Below are positions 36,079-43,880 of a stretch of 58,225 nt of DNA, one piece after another. Both the position numbers and the translations under genes were made by a program. The stretch is from Stenotrophomonas sp. HITSZ_GD (lineage in GTDB: Bacteria > Pseudomonadota > Gammaproteobacteria > Xanthomonadales > Xanthomonadaceae). Where the stretch lies: contig NZ_JARQXB010000016.1 in the NCBI RefSeq assembly GCF_029543105.1, forward strand, positions 1 to 58,225, written 5' to 3'. The number at the start of each line of letters is the position of its first letter. The stretch's first letter is position 1. The notes under the pieces were generated by a model that worked only from the letters and a program-made list of their open reading frames with translations, had not been told where the DNA came from and made no database searches.

Positions 36079-37770
36079 CTATGCGGGCTCGCCCCGGGGT
36101 TGCCCGGGCGCGATGACGCGTTCCCGTGCGTCATCCAGCGCGCGCAGGATGTCGCGCAGCGGCACCGGGCGGCCCATGAGATACCCCTGCAGCTCGTCGC
36201 ATTGATGTTGCAGCAGCCATTGGCGCTGTTCCTCCTCCTCCACGCCCTCGGCCACGACCTTCAGCCCCAGGCCGTGCGCCAGCCGGATCAACGAGGCGCA
36301 GATCAACGCCTGCCGGTCGTTCACGAACAACTGGCCGATGAAGGTGCGATCCAGCTTGATGACGTCCGCGGGGAGGCGATCCAGGTAGGAAAGTGAGTTG
36401 AAGCCCGTGCCGAAGTCGTCGATCGCCACGTGCACGCCCATGTACCGGAGCAGGGCGAAACTCTTGCGCCAATGGGCGTCGTCGTCGATCAGCGCGGACT
36501 CCGTGATCTCCACGCCGATGCGATCCGGTCGAACGCCATACTGCTCGCTCAATGCCATCAGCTCCGTGGGCAGGTCCGCGATGACGGACGCGATGGCCGG
36601 CACGTTGATGGTGACCAGGCCCTCGATGCCATACGTGCGAAGGGTCGTGATCGCGACCAGCGATTGCTTGATCACCAGGCGGAGCAGCTCCTTGCTCAGG
36701 CCCGAGCTTTCCGCGATGGGGATGAATTCCGCGGGCGAGATGGACTCGCCATCCAGCCGCCAGCGCGACAAGGCTTCGTACTTCCGGCGCGCGGCGGCTT
36801 CAGGGCCCGCGTGGGCCGGCACGATCGGCTGGAAGTGGACCTCGATCTCCTCCGCGCGAATGGCGCGGCCCAGTTCGACCGCCAGGCGACGACGGCGACG
36901 CGAACGATCCCCCAGGGCGGCCGTATAGACCGTGGGAGCGGCGGCGCCGCCGCCGGCGGCCACGGTTCTTGCCGCCAGCCCCGCGCACGCGATGACCTGT
37001 TCGGCGTGGCTGCCATCCTGCGGAAATCGCGCCACGCCGCAGCGCAACGCAAGCTGCCATTGACCGCCCTCGGCCAGGACCGGCCGCGCCAGGCAGCCCT
37101 TGGCTTCGGTGACGAGTGCTCGCAACTGCGCGGGGTTCGCACTGGCGACCAGCAGGCTGTTGGGCGCTTGGAAGCCCCATAGCGCGCTCGTGCCGCCGGA
37201 TTGCAGGGCCAGGATGACCTGCTTGGTTACCGAGAGCGCCACGCTGCCGCCGAACAGTTCGGCGATCTCGGCCAGCCCTTGCATGCGGAGGTTGGCCAGT
37301 TCGTAGCACGCGCCGAGCGCGCCGCCATCCAAGGCCTGGGCCAGCGCCCGCGGGTTCAGCAGGCCGGTGCCGGCATCATGGTGCGCCATGTGCTCCAGCG
37401 CCTGCGTCATCGAGGTGAACGAGGTGACATCTTCCACCAGCGCAAGCCGCAGGCCGCAGCCTTGCGGAAGCAGGTCCACGGTCGTGACCCGGACATCGAG
37501 CAGCGTTCCGCTGCGCGTGAGGTGCTGCCATACGCGCGGCTTGTTGGCCTCGCTCCTTTCCGCGCTGTGCGCCAGGCGGGCCACTTCCTGGCATGCCGCA
37601 GGGGGGCGGATGTCCAGGATGGTCATTTGGCGGAACTGCGCCAGGCTGTAGCCGTAGTGGCGCGTCGCGGCGTGGTTTGCCCAGACGAATGTCAGATCCC
37701 GGGTGTCGTAGACCCACACGGGCAGGGGGCTGGCCTCAAGAAAATGCTGGAAATTCGAGGGGTCGAACAT
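36079..37770 (-). CDS. PAS - degenerate GGDEF - EAL phosphodiesterase
   Basis: A 563-aa signalling protein. A PAS sensor domain (about residues 5-120) is followed by a degenerate GGDEF-like domain (about 125-285) without a GG[D/E]EF signature, then an EAL domain (about 300-550). The EAL motif appears as YEALSRW. The other metal/catalytic positions are visible: NVPA, EITES, DDFGTG, KLDRTFI, AEGVEEEEQ and ELQGYLMG, so c-di-GMP hydrolysis is likely. ATG 37770 follows ATGGAGCAATGCG with a GGAG site. The 284 nt upstream (37771-38054) show no supportable gene. Confidence 0.9.
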   Translation of the reverse strand: MFDPSNFQHFLEASPLPVWVYDTRDLTFVWANHAATRHYGYSLAQFRQMTILDIRPPAACQEVARLAHSAERSEANKPRVWQHLTRSGTLLDVRVTTVDLLPQGCGLRLALVEDVTSFTSMTQALEHMAHHDAGTGLLNPRALAQALDGGALGACYELANLRMQGLAEIAELFGGSVALSVTKQVILALQSGGTSALWGFQAPNSLLVASANPAQLRALVTEAKGCLARPVLAEGGQWQLALRCGVARFPQDGSHAEQVIACAGLAARTVAAGGGAAAPTVYTAALGDRSRRRRRLAVELGRAIRAEEIEVHFQPIVPAHAGPEAAARRKYEALSRWRLDGESISPAEFIPIAESSGLSKELLRLVIKQSLVAITTLRTYGIEGLVTINVPAIASVIADLPTELMALSEQYGVRPDRIGVEITESALIDDDAHWRKSFALLRYMGVHVAIDDFGTGFNSLSYLDRLPADVIKLDRTFIGQLFVNDRQALICASLIRLAHGLGLKVVAEGVEEEEQRQWLLQHQCDELQGYLMGRPVPLRDILRALDDARERVIAPGQPRGEPA

Positions 37771-38054
37771 CGCATTGCTCCATGCGTGACGCGTGCCCTC
37801 GAGGCGGTGGACAGTGGGAAGATCACAAGGGGCTGCTCTGGTCGGAAGCGGCCTGGCGCCCGAAAACTTGAGGGTCAGGGGATGGCCGGCAAGTGCCTGC
37901 GCCTTCTGGCAGTGCGCGCGCGATGCGCGGATGCAGGGGCTGGGGAGGACGTGCATCGAGCCCCGGCGCAAGGGCGCGCGGAATGGCAGGCCGATCCATT
38001 GCCGGAGAATGTTGCCTTGATCTTCGACCCAGCCGGCGCGCACGCCGCCGCTTA

Positions 38055-38381
38055 TTACTCCGGCGCGGAGGCCTCGCCGGGAGACGCCACGCGATGGACC
38101 AGATGGATGCTCAGCAGCGGCACCCCCACTGCGAGCGCGGCCGCCTCCCGCACGCCAATATCCCGGGTAGGCAGCCAGCGCAGGAGGGGCCGCTCGCCCG
38201 CTGCCAGATCATGCAAGTACACCTCGTGCAGCGCCATGTCACGAGGGAGCCAGGTGTGCCCGTGCACACGCTGGTTGAAGCCCTCGGCCGCCCCGTGACG
38301 CGATTCCGCCCAGGCTTCCACTTCCGTCTCCCGCGCGACGTTGGAACCACTGTATGGGATGCGCTGCGGATATCCATGCAC
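38055..38381 (-). CDS. 108-aa hypothetical protein
   Basis: A 108-aa reading frame with codon third positions strongly G/C, as in neighbouring real genes. The product is mixed alpha/beta in appearance (RDMALHEVYLHDLAAGE, then a hydrophobic ALAVGVPLLSIHLVH). No domain is recognised and no strong ribosome site precedes ATG 38381. It lies between the EAL and DUF3011 genes, all on the minus strand. Confidence 0.5.
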   Translation of the reverse strand: MHGYPQRIPYSGSNVARETEVEAWAESRHGAAEGFNQRVHGHTWLPRDMALHEVYLHDLAAGERPLLRWLPTRDIGVREAAALAVGVPLLSIHLVHRVASPGEASAPE

Positions 38382-38456
38382 CCGCCACGCACATTGGTTA
38401 ACGGCTCACGCTGGCCCGGATCCCCCGACTGGCGCGGAACGGGGGAGGGCTCAAGC

Positions 38457-39233
38457 TCAGCGGCGCCGGCGCAGCGGTGTAAGGGACCGGACCTGGCCGT
38501 CGTTTCCGGCCATGCACAGGTAGCGACCGTCCGGATAGTCGACGATCAGTTCGGTGACGTCGTCGTTCACCGGAACCCGCGTGACCAGCACGCCCGGCGC
38601 GCCTGCTCGCTTGTCGCAAGCGTCCTGCAGGTCCGCCCCGGTGTTCGTGCGGCTATCGTGGGAGAGGCTGCGGTCGGTTGCCGAGGCATTGCGAAACTCG
38701 GCTCTGCAACCCTCTTTTACCCAGACCGAGTGCCGGTTCAGACCCCAGTTTTGACCCTCGACGCACCGGGTCTTGCTCAATTGCCGCACCAATTGAACGC
38801 GCCCCCTGGTGTCGAGGTCGCATTCGGTCTGCTGCTGCCCCACGGACTCGCAAGTGGCGGTGGTCGGCAGGTCTTCGTCGGTTTGGCGGAAGGACCGTGG
38901 GCGATCGCGCTCGTCGTCCCGTGGCGTGGAAGCGTCGGACACCTGGCAGATGCCGTTCGCTCCGCCCGGCTGCGTATAACTCATCTGCACGCGCGTATCG
39001 GCACTGCGCGTGATCGACAGCTTCGTCCCATCCGGGTCGGTCGCTTCGTAGTAGTTTTCGTTGAAGCGCTTCAACCTGGCTTCGCGGCCATTGATATAAA
39101 CCGGTCCGCCGTCGTCGGCATGGACTTCATATCCGCCCGGGCAGGTGCCGTTGAACTGCGCGATAGCGGCATGGGCGAACGGCGCTGCGCTCATCCCCAG
39201 CGCCACAGCAGCGATGCACAGAGCTGACTTCAT
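38457..39233 (-). CDS. Secreted DUF3011-domain protein
   Basis: A 258-aa protein with a signal peptide (about residues 1-22, ending AHA). The N-terminal part has a Cys-containing beta region (GTCPGGYEV). The central DUF3011 domain shows the family pattern CESVGQQQTECDLDTRG ... RCVEGQNWGLNRHSVWV ... GCRAEF. DUF3011 proteins are common and mostly uncharacterised in Xanthomonadaceae and seem to be periplasmic or surface proteins with disulfides. The C-terminus ends in an Arg run. Confidence 0.8.
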   Translation of the reverse strand: MKSALCIAAVALGMSAAPFAHAAIAQFNGTCPGGYEVHADDGGPVYINGREARLKRFNENYYEATDPDGTKLSITRSADTRVQMSYTQPGGANGICQVSDASTPRDDERDRPRSFRQTDEDLPTTATCESVGQQQTECDLDTRGRVQLVRQLSKTRCVEGQNWGLNRHSVWVKEGCRAEFRNASATDRSLSHDSRTNTGADLQDACDKRAGAPGVLVTRVPVNDDVTELIVDYPDGRYLCMAGNDGQVRSLTPLRRRR

Positions 39234-39430
39234 GGCGGTATCCCCGTGGCGCGAGCGTGAACCCTAGCAAGGCGCTTCATCGGCCTTCGTGAAGGCCGCT
39301 GGCGATGAGCGTATGCCCAGCGGCCCGCACCGGCACGCGGCGGCTCGCGCGAAAGATGAACTGTTTTGGCTCGCCGCCGTCCTTCACGTTGCGCCGCTTG
39401 CATGCGCGCAGCCGATGGTTCACGGTCAAG

Positions 39431-39585
39431 GCTCACCCCGGACCTGAAGCCGTTTCGCTTCTTATCTATTTCCGGTCCGTGCAGCCCTCGCACAGGGTCT
39501 AGGTCGCCTACGTCCCACGAATCGCAGCAGGCGCTGCGGCGTCCGCATGTCGGTTCGCCGGTTTGTCCTGTGGGAGTGGCACTTC
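39431..39585 (+). promoter_or_regulatory. Conserved leader of the 80-aa gene, copy B
   Basis: Matches 35254-35401 in order and content: GGACCTGAAGC, GGTCCG, AGGTCGCCTAC, the CGCAGC-AGGC-GCTGCG hairpin and CTGTGGGAG just before the start. Substitutions fall mostly outside stems and blocks. The bases between 39234 and 39430 hold no gene that I can support. Confidence 0.6.
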
Positions 39586-39828
39586 ATGGATACCCCTCAC
39601 TACCGTGTTCGCACGGTGGAAGTCTGGAGTGTGGTCAACGGCCTTTGGAACTCCACCGTTTTTATTTATCACGGCGACAGCGAGACGCCCTGCGCGATCC
39701 TGCTGCACGCGGGAAGGGGACGCAGCCAGGAGGAGGCCGAGCGCCTGGCGAACCAAGCGGCCCAGGAATGGCTCCGGGACGACAAGGGCCGTGAAGAAGT
39801 TAGGCGGCGTCCGCGGCCGGAGCAATAG
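39586..39828 (+). CDS. 80-aa protein, paralogue B of a duplicated small-gene family
   Basis: Paralogue of the 82-aa product encoded at 35402, with HYRVRTVEVWSVVNGLWNST, ILLHAGRGRSQEEAERLA and a basic tail ending RRRPRPEQ. Paralogy extends into the 5' leader, so gene and leader were duplicated together. The function is unknown. It is the last gene before the ssrA island; 215 nt including a terminator separate it from the left island end. Confidence 0.65.
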   Translation: MDTPHYRVRTVEVWSVVNGLWNSTVFIYHGDSETPCAILLHAGRGRSQEEAERLANQAAQEWLRDDKGREEVRRRPRPEQ

Positions 39829-39975
39829 GCGAGTGGTGCGTCGTCGCGACGGTCGGGCCCACGCGACAGATCAGTCTCGCGCGAGCGCGGCAGTCAGGCG
39901 GCGCTTGAGGTCGATGTAGGGCCAGGTAGCTTGGCGAGTGAGGATCTGTTGCTGCGGTGTCATTTCACCGCACAC

Positions 39976-40019
39976 AAAAAAGGCCGGAAACCCTGCCATC
40001 GCAGAAGTTTCCGGCCTTT
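39976..40019 (-). terminator. Stranded terminator left of the island, probably the original ssrA terminator
   Basis: A perfect 13-bp stem (39979-39991 with 40007-40019) closes a loop that holds a further 4-bp CTGC/GCAG stem. The A-run at 39976-39981 is a T-run on the minus strand. No minus-strand gene ends here now. It lies 24 nt beyond the left copy of the tmRNA 3' end, as expected if the island separated ssrA from its old terminator. Confidence 0.7.
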
Positions 40020-40043
40020 CCCGGACCTCATCGGTCCTTGCAT

Positions 40044-40060
40044 TGGTGGAGGTGGGGGGA
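40044..40060. repeat. Left attachment repeat (attL) of the ssrA island
   Basis: TGGTGGAGGTGGGGGGA matches the tmRNA 3' end at 48526-48542 in 16 of 17 positions. The bases are the complement of the acceptor arm and CCA end of tmRNA. Confidence 0.7.
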
Positions 40061-40317
40061 GCCTGTAAACACCCCGACCCAAGCTGTTGAACCTAAAGAA
40101 TTTTGGGTCCAACGAATTCGCTTGCTTTGATACCCCAGGTGATACCTCGGACTGGCGTGAAAACGCTGCCCCTACTGCTAGCGATAAGGCTACCAGGCCG
40201 AACAGAGTCAGACTTTTCCTACGCCCCACGCGGCCAAATTGGTGGCACACTCGGCTGAACTGCCAAGGCGGAGCCTTGGGATACAGAGTCTGTGGCGTCA
40301 TCCAGGGGGGAGAGACG

Positions 40318-41973
40318 TTGGCTACGTTTACGATCTACTTGCTTCGTGAGTCTGTCAAAACGGCACGGGATGCTGTCATCGATGGTGCAAGAGAGCACTC
40401 CATTGAAGAGGGGCTCTCAAAATATGGGCAACTGTTCGTCAAGGACACAAAGCCTAAGCCACCCAAATGGGCTGAGCTGTTTGAAAGCTACATCGACAAA
40501 AAGCTTCTTGGGACTGTCCAGTCCTCTTCTGCAGCATTCATCATTCCAGTCGATCAACGCCTTTTTGCCCTAACTTTTGGGCAAGGTCGTTTTTTGCTGC
40601 ACCCTGATGCCTATGAAGAGCGGTTCGGTTTGATCGTGACGCTTAATTCAATTAACTCAGACGCGCTACGAAGCATCGACAAGCGGGCATTTGTCGAAGA
40701 TCAGAACAGTAGAGTTCAAACAGCGCAAGCCGCATCAGCGTTAAGCTTTGGAGTCGACATTGAACGCGATTTGGTTCGCGGCATCGTGGGTCGCCCAGTG
40801 GATTTCAAGCTCGGGAGAAGATTGGCCGGCGCTGATGCTTTAACGGTCACCTCGGATGTCAGAGTTCCTGGACTCAAATCGTTATTGCGGCGTTACCTCA
40901 AAAAGTTCGAGTCCAAAGATTACCAAGCCAATTTTCCATGGATCGATCAAGTTCGCCAGTTGATCCCCAGGGGAATAGTTGCAACCAAATTAGATGCCAT
41001 GCTTGTCGACAAGGTAAAAGAGGCTTGGCACAACAATGGTGTGGTAGATGGTTGCTGGCTGGCAGTTCCCGATATCGTAGATTGGGAAAAGGTCGATGGG
41101 TTTAAATTCACAAGCTCAAAGGGTGAGGGTGTATGGAGCGATCTGCGCTTTCGGGCCCTGATTGCTGCGTATCCAGATGAAGAGCCCAGTCTGTCGTTTC
41201 TTCGTAAGCATTACGCGATGTCTGTTGATGAAGACGAAAAGACAGTGGACAGATGGGCGCTGTATCGCTGCATTCATTGCGAAATTGACGATGACGGGAA
41301 GTCTTACATTCTCTCAGCTGGGCGCTGGTTCGAAGTTGACAAGGACTTTGTGAGCGCAGTCGAAAGGTCCTTTAAAGACATTCTGAAATATCCCGAAGCT
41401 CTGCCCGTCTATAATCATCGAGATGAGGGGCATTACAATGAGTCTGCTGTGGCTGGAAGCAATGGACGCTGGTGTTTGATGGATAAAAAGATGCTCCGCG
41501 TCGGTGGAATTCACGACAAGGTCGAGTTTTGCGATCTCTATGGCGGTGGAGAAATTATCCATGTCAAGCATTACGGAAGTTCTGCTGTGCTAGCCCATTT
41601 GTTTAACCAGGGTCTTGTATCTGGCGAACTGCTTCGTTCGCATGAACCTTATGTTTCCCTCGCCAACAAAGAGCTTTTGAAGACCCATCAGCTTCCGTTG
41701 GATCCGGTTGATACGAAGTTTTCTGTTCGGGATGTGGCGCAATACACCATTGTCTTTGCCATAATTAGTCAGTCAAAGAAGCCAGATCTTCACCTGCCCT
41801 TTTTCGCCAAAGTGATCCTCAGAAGCGTTCATGCAAGATTGGTCGAACTGGGGTATGCCAATGTGATGTTGGCCAAGGTGGACTGCAGCAATAATGTCCC
41901 CATCACAAAGGTCAAACCTGCACCAACAAGAAAAAGGCGGACTAGGCGCTCTGGTCTGCGTCGAGCAAGTTAA
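40318..41973 (+). CDS. DUF6119 / TIGR04141-family sporadically distributed protein
   Basis: A 551-aa protein. It starts MATFTIYLLRE from TTG 40318, which has a GGGGGGAGAG ribosome site; the frame is open 77 codons further upstream but that part is not family-like. The long C-terminal half carries the recognisable stretch GGGEIIHVKHYGSSAVLAHL and the following LFNQGLVSGELL, characteristic of the DUF6119 (TIGR04141) family, which is patchily distributed and often on mobile DNA. The biochemical activity is unknown. The C-terminal tail is very basic (RKRRTRRSG). The gene is much AT-richer than the host. The next gene starts 13 nt later. A 7-bp hairpin (40263-40279) lies in the leader. Confidence 0.8.
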   Translation: MATFTIYLLRESVKTARDAVIDGAREHSIEEGLSKYGQLFVKDTKPKPPKWAELFESYIDKKLLGTVQSSSAAFIIPVDQRLFALTFGQGRFLLHPDAYEERFGLIVTLNSINSDALRSIDKRAFVEDQNSRVQTAQAASALSFGVDIERDLVRGIVGRPVDFKLGRRLAGADALTVTSDVRVPGLKSLLRRYLKKFESKDYQANFPWIDQVRQLIPRGIVATKLDAMLVDKVKEAWHNNGVVDGCWLAVPDIVDWEKVDGFKFTSSKGEGVWSDLRFRALIAAYPDEEPSLSFLRKHYAMSVDEDEKTVDRWALYRCIHCEIDDDGKSYILSAGRWFEVDKDFVSAVERSFKDILKYPEALPVYNHRDEGHYNESAVAGSNGRWCLMDKKMLRVGGIHDKVEFCDLYGGGEIIHVKHYGSSAVLAHLFNQGLVSGELLRSHEPYVSLANKELLKTHQLPLDPVDTKFSVRDVAQYTIVFAIISQSKKPDLHLPFFAKVILRSVHARLVELGYANVMLAKVDCSNNVPITKVKPAPTRKRRTRRSGLRRAS

Positions 41974-41986
41974 GGAGAGTATATCA

Positions 41987-42253
41987 ATGAGTGGATTGAT
42001 TGCATTTGAAATTTGCAAGACGGAGAAGTTCGATGTTGATGGTAAAAATTTCACCGCGCATCTCTTGCAGAGGAAGGATCACGAGTTATACGAATTGCTC
42101 GTAGTTGATGAGCAAGATAAAGTCAGCTGGCGATGCAGTTTTGAGAAAGAAGTTGCCATCGATTTTAAAAAGCAGACTGGCGAGAGCTTGGCTGACCATG
42201 TTGCCCGGATCATGAAAGATGATCTAGAACGTGGCGTGCTCTACACAGAGTAG
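41987..42253 (+). CDS. 88-aa partner protein of the DUF6119 gene
   Basis: A small acidic protein (MSGLIAFEICKTEKFDV...) with mixed beta and helix character and no recognised domain. A good AAGGAG site ends 9 nt before ATG 41987. It follows the DUF6119 gene by 13 nt and shares its AT-rich composition, so the two form an operon and were probably acquired together. It could be an antitoxin, adaptor or inhibitor of the larger protein; this is inference from size and position only. Confidence 0.65.
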   Translation: MSGLIAFEICKTEKFDVDGKNFTAHLLQRKDHELYELLVVDEQDKVSWRCSFEKEVAIDFKKQTGESLADHVARIMKDDLERGVLYTE

Positions 42254-42282
42254 CGACCCCACAATTTTGTCTTTACCGTTCC

Positions 42283-42890
42283 TTCCGCGCAGTAAGCCGC
42301 CGAGAAATTCCGCACGAGCGCGCCATTGAATGGGGTGCGATCAAGCCGAACAAGGGGGCTGACGCGCGACGAGAGCGCTATCTGGAGAAGGCGCAGCGGC
42401 TCGCGCTGCTAAGCGCTATGGAAGGCGACCTTCGTGACCTAGCCGAATGCGTCGCGCTGACTGGCTGTCGCCCCGGTGATCCAGCGGCGATGATTCGCAA
42501 AGATTGGCACGCGCGGAATGGGCTCGCAACGTTCAGTACTAAGACCGGCGCCCGTGCGATTCCGGTTTCGCCAGCGGCACGTGCGTTGTTCGAGAAGCTG
42601 GCGAAGTCCAAACTGCCGGGCGAACGCATGTTCACGGACGCGGAGAAGATTGGACGCCGCAGGCATGGGCACCCAGAGTGAAGGCGGCTGCAATGAAGGC
42701 CGGGCTGCCGCCCGACGTCGTGCTGTATACGCTTCGGCATTCGTGGATCACGGACGCTATCATCGGCGGCCTGGACCCGGTGACGGTCGCACGGCTGACC
42801 GGCACGTCGCTGGAAATGATTTCCAAGCACTACGGCCACCTAGCGCAGGACGCGGCGCGCGACAAGCTGGCGCAGGTCGACTTCCTATAG
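42283..42890 (+). pseudogene. Truncated, frameshifted tyrosine-recombinase integrase
   Basis: Remnant of a phage-type integrase. The N-terminal arm- and core-binding part is missing; readable sequence begins SFRAVSRREIPH. The first catalytic Arg lies in LTGCRPGD. Near 42640 the frame changes, after FTDA, and continues as GEDWTPQAW in the next frame. The second block keeps YTLRHSWITDA (His/Arg box) and ISKHYGHL with the nucleophile Tyr. A single frameshift therefore separates the catalytic halves, and no start codon exists for a full enzyme. It is probably the former integrase of the island. Confidence 0.85.
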
Positions 42891-42905
42891 TGTTTAAACG
42901 CAACA

Positions 42906-42933
42906 GCGGCAGGTCGGAAATTCCTGCAATGGA
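42906..42933 (+). repeat. 28-nt direct repeat, left copy
   Basis: The bases GCGGCAG-GT-CGGAAATTC and onward to GCAATGGA match 45363-45390 in 25 of 28 positions. The copy starts 15 nt after the integrase remnant. With the right copy it brackets the AlpA-like gene, the 115-aa gene and the DUF5343/HEPN module. Confidence 0.6.
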
Positions 42934-42962
42934 GCCGCGAGTCATTCCGTATGAATCTGTCC

Positions 42963-42988
42963 GCGTCCACCTAATTCCGGGTGGACGC
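42963..42988. promoter_or_regulatory. Inverted repeat upstream of the AlpA-like gene
   Basis: GCGTCCACC (42963-42971) and GGTGGACGC (42980-42988) form a perfect 9-bp inverted repeat with an 8-nt spacer, 17 nt before the start codon. It could be an operator bound by the AlpA-like protein or a leader hairpin. Confidence 0.5.
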
Positions 42989-43005
42989 ACCAGGACAGAT
43001 GCCGC

Positions 43006-43209
43006 ATGCACAGCGCAAGTAAAACGCAAGGCCAAGTTCACGCCCGTTCTATTTCGGACGCCGCGAAGTCGATTGGCATTGGCCGATCCACGCTATACGA
43101 GCTGATTTCCGCGAATGCCATTCGCGCGTTCAAGGTCGGAAAGCGCACGCTGATCGCCGAGAGCGAGCTTCAGCGCTTCGTCGCCGAGCGCACGGGGTTT
43201 GCCGCATGA
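43006..43209 (+). CDS. AlpA/excisionase-like helix-turn-helix protein
   Basis: A 67-aa protein with a MerR/excisionase-type winged helix: SISDAAKSIGIGRSTLYELI is the helix-turn-helix, and RAFKVGKRTLIAESELQRFV is the wing and second helix. Such proteins act as excisionases or as transcription activators of integrase genes on P4-like islands. A perfect inverted repeat lies just upstream. Its stop overlaps the next start (ATGA at 43206). Confidence 0.8.
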   Translation: MHSASKTQGQVHARSISDAAKSIGIGRSTLYELISANAIRAFKVGKRTLIAESELQRFVAERTGFAA

Positions 43210-43553
43210 CGACGGACGCGGAAATCATCGCCGACATGGTGAAGGCTGACGAAATCAAGAGCGCTGCGCCAGGTTCGGCGGTATCCGCCGATGCCGTGTT
43301 CTTAGCGTTGCGCCTCGGCGCCAGGCAGAAGCCGCGCAAGTATCACAGTAGCGACCGCGATGCACCGGCACCGGAATGGTTCGCTGATGCCCTCGTAAGG
43401 CTGAAGGGGCTGCCACTAACGATCGGCAGCTTCGCGCTGCTGGCGGGCCGGGGTGGCGCGCCACGCGGTGAACGCTACGCAATCGGCCGCTGGCTGCGCG
43501 CGTCGGGTCGCGAGCCTTACAAGTGCGGCGGCGAGCTGCGATTCCGCATCTAG
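43206..43553 (+). CDS. 115-aa island protein of unknown function
   Basis: Translationally coupled to the AlpA-like gene by a 4-nt overlap. The product begins MTTDAEIIADMVKADEI and ends in a basic region with RYAIGRWLRASGREPYKCGG, which may bind nucleic acid; this is a guess from composition. No family is recognised. A weak 7-bp hairpin followed by TTT (43564-43596) may terminate the pair. Confidence 0.6.
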   Translation: MTTDAEIIADMVKADEIKSAAPGSAVSADAVFLALRLGARQKPRKYHSSDRDAPAPEWFADALVRLKGLPLTIGSFALLAGRGGAPRGERYAIGRWLRASGREPYKCGGELRFRI

Positions 43554-43628
43554 CTTGGGGCAAGGACAGGGCAATAACGCTTGTCCTGTCCCCTTTGGCG
43601 TCCTAACGACGCCGAAAGCCCATCGAGT

Positions 43629-43836
43629 GCGACCCCCACGCCCCCACCCATCGACCCCGCCACGACCCCCATCTATTCCATCTAACTAACTGATTCTACT
43701 CAGTGAGCAAGTAATGGTGGCCTTGGGGGTCGCTAGAAACAGGCAAGCTTACGCTGCAAAGGGTGATGAAGGGTATAGCGCCCGATGTACCCCGCAGTCC
43801 TGAAATCAGCACGCTATATGGTAAACAGCGACCCCC
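43629..43836. other. Noncoding region with repeated GCGACCCCC words and a long-range inverted repeat
   Basis: The 327-nt gap 43554-43880 has no gene that I can support. GCGACCCCC occurs at 43629-43637 and 43828-43836, ACGACCCCC at 43662-43670, and the inverse GGGGGTCGC at 43725-43733. GGGGGTCGCT (43725-43734) and AGCGACCCCC (43827-43836) are perfect inverted repeats enclosing 92 nt, so a transcript could close into a ~112-nt structure. It may be an iteron-type origin, an operator array or a noncoding RNA. Confidence 0.45.
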
Positions 43837-43880
43837 TAAGACCCCAAGGCCCCCTTCTCCTCCACTGTGTTTCGTGCCTA

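Noticed and set aside
39871-39963. A 30-aa minus-strand ORF (MTPQQQILTRQATWPYIDL...)
   Set aside because: It reads plausibly, but it starts 13 nt after a terminator T-run, has no ribosome site and no homologue I recognise.
39960-40301. A 113-aa minus-strand ORF across attL
   Set aside because: It crosses the attachment repeat and a terminator stem-loop, and its composition (Pro/Arg/Phe mix) shows no domain.
40087-40317. An N-terminal extension of the DUF6119 gene from TTG 40087
   Set aside because: The extension has no ribosome site, is unlike the family start, and overlaps a leader hairpin. TTG 40318 has a strong site and a family-like N-terminus.
42518-43105. A 195-aa frame over the integrase remnant
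   Set aside because: It is the third frame of the integrase pseudogene, Arg/Gly-rich, with no integrase motifs.
43629-43836. A CRISPR array or retron in the GCGACCCCC region
   Set aside because: The repeats are only 9-10 nt, irregularly spaced and in both orientations. No cas or reverse-transcriptase gene is present.
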